A stretch of DNA of 19,216 nucleotides from CAYMRB01 sp964392615. GTDB taxonomy: Bacteria > Planctomycetota > UBA8108. The DNA is taken from contig CAYMRB010000168.1 in the NCBI GenBank assembly GCA_964392615.1, forward strand, positions 1 to 19,216. The letters are read 5' to 3'. Positions 1-8,609 of the stretch are shown piece after piece. How positions within the stretch are numbered: position 1 is the stretch's first letter; the number at the start of each line of letters is the position of its first letter. The notes below the pieces were generated by a model. That model saw only the letters and a list, made by a program, of their open reading frames with translations, was not told where the DNA came from and made no database searches. The position numbers and the translations under genes are program-made.

Positions 1-1856
1 AACCACGTGAAGAAGCGCCAGAACGACAACCACGACTCCTTCGGAACGTCGACGAAGACGTTGTAAACCGTCACCACGATGAAGATCACCGTCCACACGA
101 GCGGCCAGCTCAACGTGACGAACGCGACCCACTTGTCGCGTCCGGTGAACTCGCGCGTAAACCCGAGCTTCTCGAGCCAGGTCTTCCGGTCTTCGTCGGC
201 AAGAGAGGGGTCGTCTTCGAGCGCGTACTTGCCGCGGTGGAGCATCTTGTCCAGGTTGAAGACCTGCTGCGGGCCCAGTAGTGACACGAGGACGTACACG
301 GCGATCGACGTCGCGATGGCGAAGAACGTCATCTCCTGACCGGTGAGGTCGAAGAACCAGTCGAAAAGCGTCGACTGCGAGAGCCACTCGAAGAAGGGCG
401 CATCGGGGAAGCTCCCGTCCATCCTGTACTGTCCGACGACCGTACCGAACACGGACACGACCATGCCGTTCAGCAGCGCCCCCCAAGCAGCGAGCGTCGT
501 TCCGCGCTTCCAATAGAGCCCGCCGATCACCATCGAGCCTCCTCCGCCGACGAAGATCGCTCCGGTGATCGCGAGCCACATCAGGATGAACTTGTTCGGC
601 GTGTAGAGCAGGCTGAAGACGAAGATGAAGATCGCGACGCCGAGAATCGCCAGGCGCAGCGCCCAGATATGCTGACGCTGCGACAGCGGCTTCCTCCGGA
701 ACGGCAGGATCACGTCCTGGACGAAGATCGAGCCCCACGAATGCAGGTACGTGTCGTTCGTGCTGATGAACGCGCCGAGCATCGCCGCCGCCATCAGGCC
801 GATGACTCCGACCGGCAAGAGCCGCGCCAGTGCCAGCGGAACGCGAACTTCGCTCTGCAGAGCCTCGTTCGGATACTTGGCGACCTGCGACGCGACGACC
901 TCCGCTTGCTGGACGTAGGCCGGGTGCTCCATGAACACCTTGACGACCACCGGCACGAGGATCGTGATCAACATCAGCACGCGAAAGCGCCAGCCCGCCA
1001 GCAGGTTGGCCATCTTCGCCTCATGGGCGTTCTTCGCCGAGCAGTTGTAGCCCGACGTGCCCTGCCAGAGGAGCGGCCCGTAGAAGAAGATGACGATGTT
1101 GATCACGAAGAACCAGAAGTTGAAGTGCTCCTCCTTGCCGATGTCGAACGGGTGAACCATCGACTTGCCCGCCGGCCCGTCCAGCAGCACGCTGCCGATG
1201 CGCTCCCACGGGATCGTCACGAGAAGGCACACCATCACGACACCGAAGACGATGTTCCCGAACGCACCCTGCAGGAAGTCGGTCACCATGACTGCGACCT
1301 GACCGCCGATGAACGTGAAGAACAGCGAGACGGAGAGCAGGCAGACCATCACCGTCGGAAAGGTGCTCAGAGTCCAGCCTAGGACCTCGAAGTCGGCCGG
1401 CAGTCCGCAAAACGCGATGAAGAATCGCGCGCCGACCGCCGGAAAAATCCCGAAGTTCAACATGCCCGCACCGAACGCGACCAGACCCGCGAAGATTCGC
1501 AGCGACTTGCTGTAGCGCATCTCGAGGAACTGCGCCAGCGTCATCGCCCGCGTCTGCCGATACCGATAGACGACCCAGCCGGAAAGCGCCATGACGATCA
1601 GCGCCGGCCCCTCCATGAGCCCCCACCAGTAGCCGGTGTAGCCGACCTCGTAGTTCTGCTGGAAGTAGTACACCATCGTGATGACGCCGAGCTGGGCCAT
1701 GCCCATCGCCATCGAGAGGATGTACCTTCCGCCCGCGCGCTCGGCTGCCAGGAACGCGGACACGGTCTTCGTGTAGCGACGGGTCGTCAGCGCGGCTCCG
1801 GTCAGAATGACGAGCAGTCCGCCGATGATCGACCAATCGAGCAGTGTCAGGTTCAA
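1..1856 (-). CDS. Sodium:solute symporter (SSS/SLC5 family), 3' end outside window
   Basis: Multi-pass inner-membrane symporter, probably importing a sugar or sugar derivative with Na+. The minus-strand frame is open from position 1856 to the left edge, giving 618 codons without a stop, so the C-terminus is missing. The translation is dominated by hydrophobic helices. It contains family-like stretches such as TGYWWGLMEGPALIVMALSG near residue 70 and STNDTYLHSWGSIFVQD near residue 360, the latter matching the conserved SSS core. The start is TTG at 1856-1854, because it overlaps the TGA stop of the upstream alpha-mannosidase (TTGA) and has GGGAG at 1867-1863 with a 6-nt spacer. It is the last visible gene of the glycan operon, so it probably carries the operon's oligosaccharide or its products. 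The substrate cannot be read from the sequence. The family call is firm. Confidence 0.88.
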   Translation of the reverse strand, partial: MNLTLLDWSIIGGLLVILTGAALTTRRYTKTVSAFLAAERAGGRYILSMAMGMAQLGVITMVYYFQQNYEVGYTGYWWGLMEGPALIVMALSGWVVYRYRQTRAMTLAQFLEMRYSKSLRIFAGLVAFGAGMLNFGIFPAVGARFFIAFCGLPADFEVLGWTLSTFPTVMVCLLSVSLFFTFIGGQVAVMVTDFLQGAFGNIVFGVVMVCLLVTIPWERIGSVLLDGPAGKSMVHPFDIGKEEHFNFWFFVINIVIFFYGPLLWQGTSGYNCSAKNAHEAKMANLLAGWRFRVLMLITILVPVVVKVFMEHPAYVQQAEVVASQVAKYPNEALQSEVRVPLALARLLPVGVIGLMAAAMLGAFISTNDTYLHSWGSIFVQDVILPFRRKPLSQRQHIWALRLAILGVAIFIFVFSLLYTPNKFILMWLAITGAIFVGGGGSMVIGGLYWKRGTTLAAWGALLNGMVVSVFGTVVGQYRMDGSFPDAPFFEWLSQSTLFDWFFDLTGQEMTFFAIATSIAVYVLVSLLGPQQVFNLDKMLHRGKYALEDDPSLADEDRKTWLEKLGFTREFTGRDKWVAFVTLSWPLVWTVIFIVVTVYNVFVDVPKESWLSFWRFFTW

Positions 1857-4800
1857 GGCTGGCTCCCAGGTACGGTGCTGGTGTCGGCTGCGGCTTGCGT
1901 GCGCAGCTTGTAGGTGCGGATCTCGAACGGCCCCAGCTCGACCGGTAGCGGCTCGGTGCAGGACGCCGACTCGCCGTCGGTCCATTCCATCAGATCGGTC
2001 TCGACGAGACCCGCATAGCGATCGGCGACGTGGAGCCGCCCTCGCGAGCGGCGTCCCGATCGCTCGACGATGCGCAGCACGAGGCACTCTTCCTTCTCGG
2101 CGCGCTTGACGACCTCGAGCGACAGTCCGTCACCCTCGAGGCGGGCCGGTGGCTCGGTCGCGTCGCCACGACGACCGGCGAACAATCGCGGCGGCTCGTT
2201 CAGTCGCGCGGCAGCCTCGATGACGTCGGACGCGCGCAGATCGCCCGCATGCGGGTACAGCGAGTAGGTGAGCTCGTGCTCGCCACGATCGGCGTCGGGA
2301 TCGGGATAGGTCGGCGAGCGTAGCAGATTCAGGTCGAGCACGTGGCCGTCGACCTTGTGACCGTACTTGCAGTCGTTCAGCAGCGCGACGCCCCAATCGC
2401 GCTCCGAGAGATCGGCCCAACGCTGCGCGGCGACCTCGAAGCGCGCGCGATCCCACGATGTGTTGCGATGCGTCGGACGCTCGACGAAGCCGTACTGGAT
2501 GTCGAAGCTCGCGACCGGTGTCGTCACCGCGATCGGGAACGCGACGCGCAACATACGATGGCACTCGCGCCAATCGACTCGCGTGCGAAAGCGCAGCTCC
2601 GCGCTGCCCGCATCGAGCGTGACTCGCTGCTCGACGCGCGAGCTGCCGGTCTCGAAGACCAGGCGCAGGCCCGATCGGACGGCTCCCGATCCGAGAGTCT
2701 CGATCTCGACGCAACGCGCCGCCTCGACGACGTTCTTCTCGTAGAAGAAGTCGACGTCCCACGCGTCCCAGTCGTTCGGATGATCCGCGTACAGAGTCAG
2801 CACGTTGCCCGCCTCGCCCGCGGGGAGGATCGAGCGATCGGCGATCTTGTCGTGCGCCTCGACGAGCGTTCCTGCACCGGAGAACGCATATCGCACGAGA
2901 TCGTTCTCGACGATCTGGGTTTCATTCGCAGCGACAGGTGCAGCCGCGATCGCCTCGCCGCGCTCGAGCGTCACGAACGAGCCGGACTCGACGGCGACCC
3001 GCGCGAGCCACTCGTCACCCTGCGCCTGCGTCGGCAGCTCTGCGCCCCCGGCGACGCGCACCATGCGTCCGCGCCAGGACTCCGGCAACTCGACGGTACC
3101 GTCGAACGCGACCGGCGCCGTGTTCGCGACGACGAGCGCGTTCTCGTCCGCGTCGAAGAGCCGCGCCGCGGCGTTCTCTTCAAGGCGTGCGCAGATCGCG
3201 TCCGCCTCGCCGTGATCCGCGGCCGTCTCGCGATACGCCTCGGTGATGCTCGAGCCGGGCAGGATGTCGTGGAATTGGTGCAGCAGGAGCTTCTTCCACG
3301 CGCGGTCGAGATCGGCGATCGGGTAGTCCGCGAGCGGCAGGCACGACCACAAACGCTCGACGTGTCGCAACCGTGCCTCGAGATGCCGGTTGGCCCGCTT
3401 CACCCTGGCATGTGTCGTCAGCGTGCCGCGGTGCAGCTCGAGGTAGAGCTCGCCATCCCACGACGGCAGCTCATCCGCGCGATCGGCGAGGCGCGCGAAG
3501 AACTCATCGGCGCGACCGAAACGCACGCGCGGCGTGCCCTCGAGGTCGGCCATGCGCCGCCCCCACTCGATGTTCTCCGCCTTCGGACCACCGCCGCCGT
3601 CGCCGACGCCGAACAGGCTCATGAACTCGTCGAGGTACCCCTTCTCGCGGAAGTTCTCCATGCCGGGGACGAGGAACTTCGCGTCGAGCCGGCTGTTGTA
3701 GTTGTTCTCCGGCGGGAAATGCGTGAGCACCTCGCTGCCGTCGATGCCGCGCCACTTGAACGTCGTGTGCGGGAAGTCGTTGATCTGGTTCCAGGAGATC
3801 TTCTGCGTCAGGAAGAAATCGATGCCGCTGCGCTTCAGGATCTGCGGCAACGCGGCCGAGTACCCGAACACGTCCGGCAGCCACAGGTTCTTCACGTCGA
3901 CGCCGAACTCGTCGCGGAAGAAGTTCTTCCCGTGCAGGATCTGGCGCACCATCGACTCGCCGTCGATCAGATTGCAGTCCGCCTCGACCCACATGCCGCC
4001 CTGCGGCTCCCAGCGCCCGTCGGCGACGGCCTGCCGCACGCGGTCGTAGAGCTCGGGATGACGCTCCTTGACGAATGCGTAGTGCTGCGGCTGCGACGCG
4101 CCGAACACGTAGTCCGGATAGCGCCCGAGAAGGTCGACCTGGCTCGCGAACGTCCGCGCGCACTTACGGACCGACTCGGCGATCGGCCACAGCCACGCGG
4201 TGTCGATATGCGCGTGACCGACGGCGAGAGCGGTCGGCGCCGACGGCACTGCGCCCTTGTCGAGCTCGCGAGCCAGCACGTCGCGCGCCGCACCGGCATT
4301 CGACGGATTCTCGGCAAACGCGTCGATGGCGGCCGAGGCGACATGCAGCAGCCGCGCGCGCCGCACGCTCTTCTCGGGGAGCACCTCGACGAGTCCGCCC
4401 AAAAGCGACAGATCGAGCCACAGGTGCCACAGATCGGCATCGAATATCGCGAGCCGCATGCGACGGGCCTGCGCATCGTAGTGGCCGTAACGTCGCGGCG
4501 AGTCGGCCGGCGGGTCCATCTCCTTGAACATGCCGAAGAGCCCGTTCGACGCGGCCTCGACCCAGAGCTCGACGTCCTCGCCGCCGTCGCAGCTCTCCCG
4601 GAGCGGTACGACGTCGCGGCCGAACTCCATGTCGAAGATCGAGCCTGTCGTGATGCCCTGCAACACCGTGCCGTCACGATCGAACACGAGCCCCTCGCCG
4701 CCGAGGTCGAGGTGAGCGACGACGCGGCTGCCGCGCCACGACTCCGGCACGCGTCCGCGCAGCTCGAACCACGCGCTCCCCCACGCTTCGCCCCACGTGG

Positions 4801-4975
4801 CGCCTTCCTCGATCGACGCGAGCTCGCCGTCAAGACGCTCGGACCACGTCGTGCCGCGCTCGACGCGACGGTACCGCGCGACGAGCGGCACGCTCTCGGC
4901 AAAGACGCTTTCGGCGACGCGGGCGGCGAACTTCTCGACGCGCGCGGCGATGATCTGCTCGAACTTCGTTTCCAA
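1853..4975 (-). CDS. GH38 alpha-mannosidase
   Basis: Retaining alpha-mannosidase of glycoside hydrolase family 38, releasing mannose from alpha-mannosides. With the TTG start at 4975 the protein has 1040 residues, normal for the cytosolic (MAN2C1-like) type, and no signal peptide is seen. Zn-site and catalytic motifs are in place: HAHIDTAWLW with ligands H256 and D258, the nucleophile Asp in LWLPDVFGYS (D368), and FHDILPGS with ligand H569. A beta-rich C-terminal half follows. The frame stays open to 5026, but TTG at 4975 is preferred: AGGAG sits 7 nt upstream, it begins 14 nt after the GH94 stop, and the product starts LETKFEQI, like the family. The longer form would overlap GH94 by 37 nt. 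It lies between the GH94 and symporter genes in one operon. The lack of a leader suggests it acts on imported oligosaccharides. The family call is very secure, the exact linkage unknown. Confidence 0.95.
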   Translation of the reverse strand: METKFEQIIAARVEKFAARVAESVFAESVPLVARYRRVERGTTWSERLDGELASIEEGATWGEAWGSAWFELRGRVPESWRGSRVVAHLDLGGEGLVFDRDGTVLQGITTGSIFDMEFGRDVVPLRESCDGGEDVELWVEAASNGLFGMFKEMDPPADSPRRYGHYDAQARRMRLAIFDADLWHLWLDLSLLGGLVEVLPEKSVRRARLLHVASAAIDAFAENPSNAGAARDVLARELDKGAVPSAPTALAVGHAHIDTAWLWPIAESVRKCARTFASQVDLLGRYPDYVFGASQPQHYAFVKERHPELYDRVRQAVADGRWEPQGGMWVEADCNLIDGESMVRQILHGKNFFRDEFGVDVKNLWLPDVFGYSAALPQILKRSGIDFFLTQKISWNQINDFPHTTFKWRGIDGSEVLTHFPPENNYNSRLDAKFLVPGMENFREKGYLDEFMSLFGVGDGGGGPKAENIEWGRRMADLEGTPRVRFGRADEFFARLADRADELPSWDGELYLELHRGTLTTHARVKRANRHLEARLRHVERLWSCLPLADYPIADLDRAWKKLLLHQFHDILPGSSITEAYRETAADHGEADAICARLEENAAARLFDADENALVVANTAPVAFDGTVELPESWRGRMVRVAGGAELPTQAQGDEWLARVAVESGSFVTLERGEAIAAAPVAANETQIVENDLVRYAFSGAGTLVEAHDKIADRSILPAGEAGNVLTLYADHPNDWDAWDVDFFYEKNVVEAARCVEIETLGSGAVRSGLRLVFETGSSRVEQRVTLDAGSAELRFRTRVDWRECHRMLRVAFPIAVTTPVASFDIQYGFVERPTHRNTSWDRARFEVAAQRWADLSERDWGVALLNDCKYGHKVDGHVLDLNLLRSPTYPDPDADRGEHELTYSLYPHAGDLRASDVIEAAARLNEPPRLFAGRRGDATEPPARLEGDGLSLEVVKRAEKEECLVLRIVERSGRRSRGRLHVADRYAGLVETDLMEWTDGESASCTEPLPVELGPFEIRTYKLRTQAAADTSTVPGSQP
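1863..1867 (-). promoter_or_regulatory. Ribosome binding site for symporter TTG start
   Basis: GGGAG lies 6 nt upstream of the TTG at 1856, inside the last codons of the alpha-mannosidase gene. Together with the 4-nt TTGA overlap it supports a translationally coupled non-ATG start. Confidence 0.55.
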
Positions 4976-4982
4976 CGCGAGA

Positions 4983-4987
4983 CTCCT
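4983..4987 (-). promoter_or_regulatory. Ribosome binding site deciding the GH38 start
   Basis: AGGAG is placed just after the GH94 TAG stop (4992-4990) and 7 nt before TTG at 4975. No comparable site precedes the further-upstream ATG at 5026. Confidence 0.6.
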
Positions 4988-4989
4988 CG

Positions 4990-7407
4990 CTACTCCCTCT
5001 GACCGAGCTCCACCTCGACGATGCACCCGGAGCCCCGAGGTTGGACCGGGACGAGTCCGGCGACCTCCCTGCCGTTCACGCGAACGCTTCGGACGCCCTT
5101 CATCACGCCGTCTGGATTCGTCACCCGAATGTCATAGTCCGCGCCGCGCCATCGACGCGTCACCTGGAACTCCGGCCAGCTCGGCGGAATGCACGGATCG
5201 ATGACCAGCCCTGCAAACGTCGATCGCACGCCGAGGATGTACCTCGTCGCCGCCGTGTAGAACCACGCGGCCGTACCTGTCAGCCACGGATGACGCGCAC
5301 GGCCGTGGGCGCTGTGATCGCGCCCCATGACGAACTGACAGTACGAGTACGGCTCGGCCTGGCGAGTCTCGATGCGGTCGTTCTGGTGATACGGCAGGAT
5401 CGCGTCGTAGTACTCCATCGCGCGATCGCCCCGACCGAGAAGACACTCGGCGATCACGGCCCACGGATTCGGATGGCTGAAGATCGCGCCGTTCTCCTTG
5501 ACTCCCTTGTAGACGCGCGTCACGTAGCCGACGTCGTCGTCCGGTCGACCATACGACGGCCACAGGAGATGCAGACCGTACTCCGACGCGAGATAACGGT
5601 GCACGGCATCCATCGCCTGCTTGCCGCGCTCCCCCGTGGCGACACCCGAGTAGACCGCCCACGTCTGCGCGTTCAGAAACAGCTGCCCTTCGATGTCGTC
5701 CCGCGTGCCGATCTTGCGACCGTGCTTCGTGAAGCCGCGCAGGTACCAATCGCCGTCCCACAGCGCCTCGCTGCACGTCTCCTTGACGCGGGCAGCGATC
5801 GCCGCGTACGCGTCGGCCTCGTCCGTCCTGCCCAGATGACGCGCGGCCTCGACGAAGTGATCGAGCGCCCAAACGTGCTGGAACGAGACCATGGCGCTCT
5901 CGCCGCCGCCGAGGTTGAGACAGTCGTTCCAGTCAGCGCGAAGTCCGAGGCAAACGCCGTGCTCTCCGACCTGGCGCGTCGAGAAATCGAGGCTGCGCTT
6001 CAGGTGCTCCCAAACGGTCCCCTCGGAGCCATCGGCGTACGGCACGACGCGTTCGAAGAAGTCGATCTCGCCGGTCTCGACGACCCACTCGCACACGGAC
6101 GGCACGAGCCAGAGCGCGTCGTCGGCGCACGCGTCTTCGAGCCCGTGCACGATGTCTTCCGGACTCGGCGTCGGCACGACCGTCGGCAGCTTGATGTCGG
6201 GCAGCCGCTCATCACGCGGCGCGAAGACCGCGGGATCGAAGAGGTGCAGACCGTAGCCCTCCGGCGTCAGGCCGTTCAAGAGCTCGAGGATACGCTGCTT
6301 CGTCTTGGCGGGGTTGACGTGCGCGACGCCGAGGATGTCCTGCGAGGTATCGCGATACCCGAGTCCCGTACGCCCGCCGACCTCGACAAACGACGCGAAG
6401 CGCGACCAGACGACACACGTCTCCGCCTGATACGGGGTCCACGTGTTCAGCATGCAGTTCATGCCCGCGGCCGGCGTCTCGACCTGCAGATGCCACAGCT
6501 TGTCGCGCCAGTACTGCGCGAGCTCGTCGAAGGCCAGATCGACGCGCTCCGGGTCGGAGTACTTCGCGCGCATCGCCTTGCCGTCTGTCGCGCGCGGTCC
6601 GACGCCGAGCAGAAACACGAGCCGCCGCTCCTCGCCCGGAGCGAGCTCGATACGCTTGTGCAGCGCCCCGCAGTGATTGCCGCCGAGCTCGCTCGCACCG
6701 CTACACTCGCCGCGTTCGACGGCGATCGGATCGCTCTCGGTGCGATACGATCCGAGAAACGAGTCGCGCAGACAGTCCCAGCTGTCCGGCTCGAAGTCCG
6801 CCGTCAGGAAGTGGTAGTTCCAGGGCTCGTAGAAGAAGTCGTACTCGATGATCCCGTCCGCGTAGCCCGCCGAGCTCGCGTAGAGGCTCATCTGGAGGTT
6901 CTGGTTGTCGATCTCGACGTGCTGAAACGACCACTCGACGTAGTTGAAGACGCTGATGCGTCGCGGGCGTTCGCTGCGGTTGCGGATCGTCACATCCCAG
7001 ATCTCGACGTCGTCCGCCACCGGGATGAACAGCAGCTGCTCGGCGTCGATGCCGCGATACGCGCACGAAAACGCGGTGTAGGACAGCCCGTGCCGCACGC
7101 GATACTCGGCGCCGTCGGCCCCGTCGAGCGGCTCGCCGACCGGCTGCCACGAAACGGACCAGTACTCGCCGGTCTCATCGTCGCGCAGGTAGACGTAGTG
7201 CCCCGGTCGATCGAGCGGCACACCGTTCGGCCGGAAGCGCGTCAGCCGGCCGTGTTCGGCCGATTTGTAGAACGTATACCCGCCCGCGTTGTGCGAGATG
7301 ACCGTGCACAGATCCCGGACACCGAGGTAGTTCGTCCACGACACGGGCACGTCGGGACGCTCGATGACGTACTCGCGTTTCTCGTCGTCGAAGGTCCCGT
7401 ATCGCAT
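4990..7407 (-). CDS. GH94 phosphorylase, N,N'-diacetylchitobiose phosphorylase-like
   Basis: Inverting phosphorolytic enzyme of family GH94 (formerly GT36), splitting a beta-1,4 disaccharide with phosphate to give an alpha-sugar 1-phosphate. Length is 805 residues, close to known members. The N-terminus MRYGTFDDEKREYVIERPD is the family signature. The catalytic acid is the second Asp of RADWNDC (D495). Phosphate-site motifs KENGAIFSHPNPW (near 637-649) and WLTGTAAW (near 708) are intact. LNLGGGESAMVSF after the catalytic Asp, VVPTPSPED near 410-418 and GGRTGLGYRDTSQD near 344 agree, as I remember it, with Vibrio chitobiose phosphorylase. They lack the insertion that cellobiose phosphorylases carry after the catalytic Asp. 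ATG at 7407 is chosen because the upstream extension (to 7689) is unlike the family and overlaps the CBM9 gene. It starts 1 nt after that gene's TGA, with no strong ribosome site, so translational coupling is likely. Cellobiose or another disaccharide remains possible. Confidence 0.93.
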   Translation of the reverse strand: MRYGTFDDEKREYVIERPDVPVSWTNYLGVRDLCTVISHNAGGYTFYKSAEHGRLTRFRPNGVPLDRPGHYVYLRDDETGEYWSVSWQPVGEPLDGADGAEYRVRHGLSYTAFSCAYRGIDAEQLLFIPVADDVEIWDVTIRNRSERPRRISVFNYVEWSFQHVEIDNQNLQMSLYASSAGYADGIIEYDFFYEPWNYHFLTADFEPDSWDCLRDSFLGSYRTESDPIAVERGECSGASELGGNHCGALHKRIELAPGEERRLVFLLGVGPRATDGKAMRAKYSDPERVDLAFDELAQYWRDKLWHLQVETPAAGMNCMLNTWTPYQAETCVVWSRFASFVEVGGRTGLGYRDTSQDILGVAHVNPAKTKQRILELLNGLTPEGYGLHLFDPAVFAPRDERLPDIKLPTVVPTPSPEDIVHGLEDACADDALWLVPSVCEWVVETGEIDFFERVVPYADGSEGTVWEHLKRSLDFSTRQVGEHGVCLGLRADWNDCLNLGGGESAMVSFQHVWALDHFVEAARHLGRTDEADAYAAIAARVKETCSEALWDGDWYLRGFTKHGRKIGTRDDIEGQLFLNAQTWAVYSGVATGERGKQAMDAVHRYLASEYGLHLLWPSYGRPDDDVGYVTRVYKGVKENGAIFSHPNPWAVIAECLLGRGDRAMEYYDAILPYHQNDRIETRQAEPYSYCQFVMGRDHSAHGRARHPWLTGTAAWFYTAATRYILGVRSTFAGLVIDPCIPPSWPEFQVTRRWRGADYDIRVTNPDGVMKGVRSVRVNGREVAGLVPVQPRGSGCIVEVELGQRE

Positions 7408-7408
7408 G

Positions 7409-8584
7409 TCACGGCGCCACGTCGTTCGACGTCGGGGTCCGCCACAGCCGACCGACCTCGTCGATGTGCAGCGCGTTGCCCTTGAACTCCAGCGTCGCTT
7501 CGAACCCCGAGTCGGTGCAGCGGATCTCCGGCTCGCCGTAGCGAGCATTAAACTCGTCGCGCAGCTCCGACCACCCGGGACACTCGGAGAATCCCGCGAA
7601 GAAACGACCGTTGGCCGCATGGAACGAACGCTGCGCGTAGTACAGTCGTCGTAAGAGCCACGACGGCTCGAGCTCCGGATCGGGCACATACTCGACGTCG
7701 TCGCCTCCGACGTCGCTCGTCGAGAACTGCACGATGCCCCAGAGCTCGGGGTAGTGCATGTTGATCAGGCCCTGCGCGGACCAGATCCAATTGTTCTCCG
7801 GATAGTGCTTGCCGGTCGCCGGATCGACCTTCTTCTCGTACCGTCCATCGACGGCCTCGACCTGCCACTCGACGCGGCTGAAGCCGACGCGCCATTGGTC
7901 GCCGTCCTCGGGCGGCGTCGTGCAGCCGGCGGCCTCCTTGAGCACGGCCCACGGGATCGCGATCTCGACCGACCACGCCGTGTCGACATCGCTCGGATCG
8001 TTCAACGTACCCTCGACGTGTACCGCGGTCTTCAACCCTTGAATGTCCCACGCGTTCATCGCCGGACCGCCATCGCGATACGGCTGCACGAGGAACAGGT
8101 CCCACTGCGTGTTCAACGCGTTGACCTCGAGCTCGTAGTACGCGTGCGTGTCGCCGTCCGGGTCGATGAAAACCTCGAAGTCGTTGTCGTAGAAGATCAC
8201 GCTGTCGCGTTCGGTCAGCTTGCCCCAGACGTGCGGCTCCTCCAGTCGAGCTCCGACGTAGAAGTACTCGTCGTCCCACAGCATGCGCGCGCGGGTCGAC
8301 CATGTCGGCGCGGGCTTCAGGTCGCCTTCGATATCGACGAACTCCTCGGTCTGCGCCGCCTTCTGCCACGACGCGTCGTCGAGGCGACCGTCGATCTCGA
8401 CCGGGCCGACCGCGCGGCGACAGACGTAGTGCCGCGGCGCAAAGTCGATCTGAGGCAACGGCACGGCGTCGCGATCGAAACGATCACCGCCGGAACGATC
8501 GACGACGGGAGTCGCGCAGCCGAACGACGACACGACGATTGCGAGCACGAGGAGACCGACGAGGCAGTCAACGCGCGGTTTCAT
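7409..8584 (-). CDS. Lipoprotein with CBM9-like carbohydrate-binding domain
   Basis: Predicted exported lipoprotein of 391 residues. A short charged N-terminus and a hydrophobic stretch (about 8-20) end at SFGC, with Cys23 as the likely lipidated residue. Residues from about 60 onward match the CBM9-like/DOMON pattern: EIDGRLDDASW, then W-DDEYFYVGARLEEP, then NDFEVFIDPDGDTHAYYELE and WSVEIAIPWAVL. About 100 residues beyond this fold end with WLLRRLYYAQRSFHAANGRF, and I cannot assign them. ATG at 8584 has GGGAGG 8 nt upstream. It sits between two phosphorylase genes, with gaps of 25 nt before and 1 nt after. It probably captures or presents the glycan at the cell envelope, since no SusD-like binding protein or ABC-type solute-binding protein is visible. 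A catalytic role is not excluded. Domain call good, ligand unknown. Confidence 0.85.
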   Translation of the reverse strand: MKPRVDCLVGLLVLAIVVSSFGCATPVVDRSGGDRFDRDAVPLPQIDFAPRHYVCRRAVGPVEIDGRLDDASWQKAAQTEEFVDIEGDLKPAPTWSTRARMLWDDEYFYVGARLEEPHVWGKLTERDSVIFYDNDFEVFIDPDGDTHAYYELEVNALNTQWDLFLVQPYRDGGPAMNAWDIQGLKTAVHVEGTLNDPSDVDTAWSVEIAIPWAVLKEAAGCTTPPEDGDQWRVGFSRVEWQVEAVDGRYEKKVDPATGKHYPENNWIWSAQGLINMHYPELWGIVQFSTSDVGGDDVEYVPDPELEPSWLLRRLYYAQRSFHAANGRFFAGFSECPGWSELRDEFNARYGEPEIRCTDSGFEATLEFKGNALHIDEVGRLWRTPTSNDVAP

Positions 8585-8609
8585 CCAGGAGACCTCCCGT
8601 TCGAAAGAG

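Noticed and set aside
79..2109. Open frames on the plus strand and a 271-codon minus frame over the symporter region.
   Set aside because: All overlap the continuous symporter frame and show no family features. The real gene starts with TTG and runs off the window.
2342..7485. Very long plus-strand open frames (886 and 814 codons) opposite the GH38 and GH94 genes.
   Set aside because: They are antisense shadows caused by high GC at third codon positions. Their translations are Arg/Asp/Leu-rich without motifs, while the minus-strand frames carry full catalytic signatures.
7408..7689. 94-codon N-terminal extension of the GH94 frame.
   Set aside because: It is Ser/Arg-rich, overlaps the CBM9 gene in another frame, and the family N-terminus begins exactly at ATG 7407.
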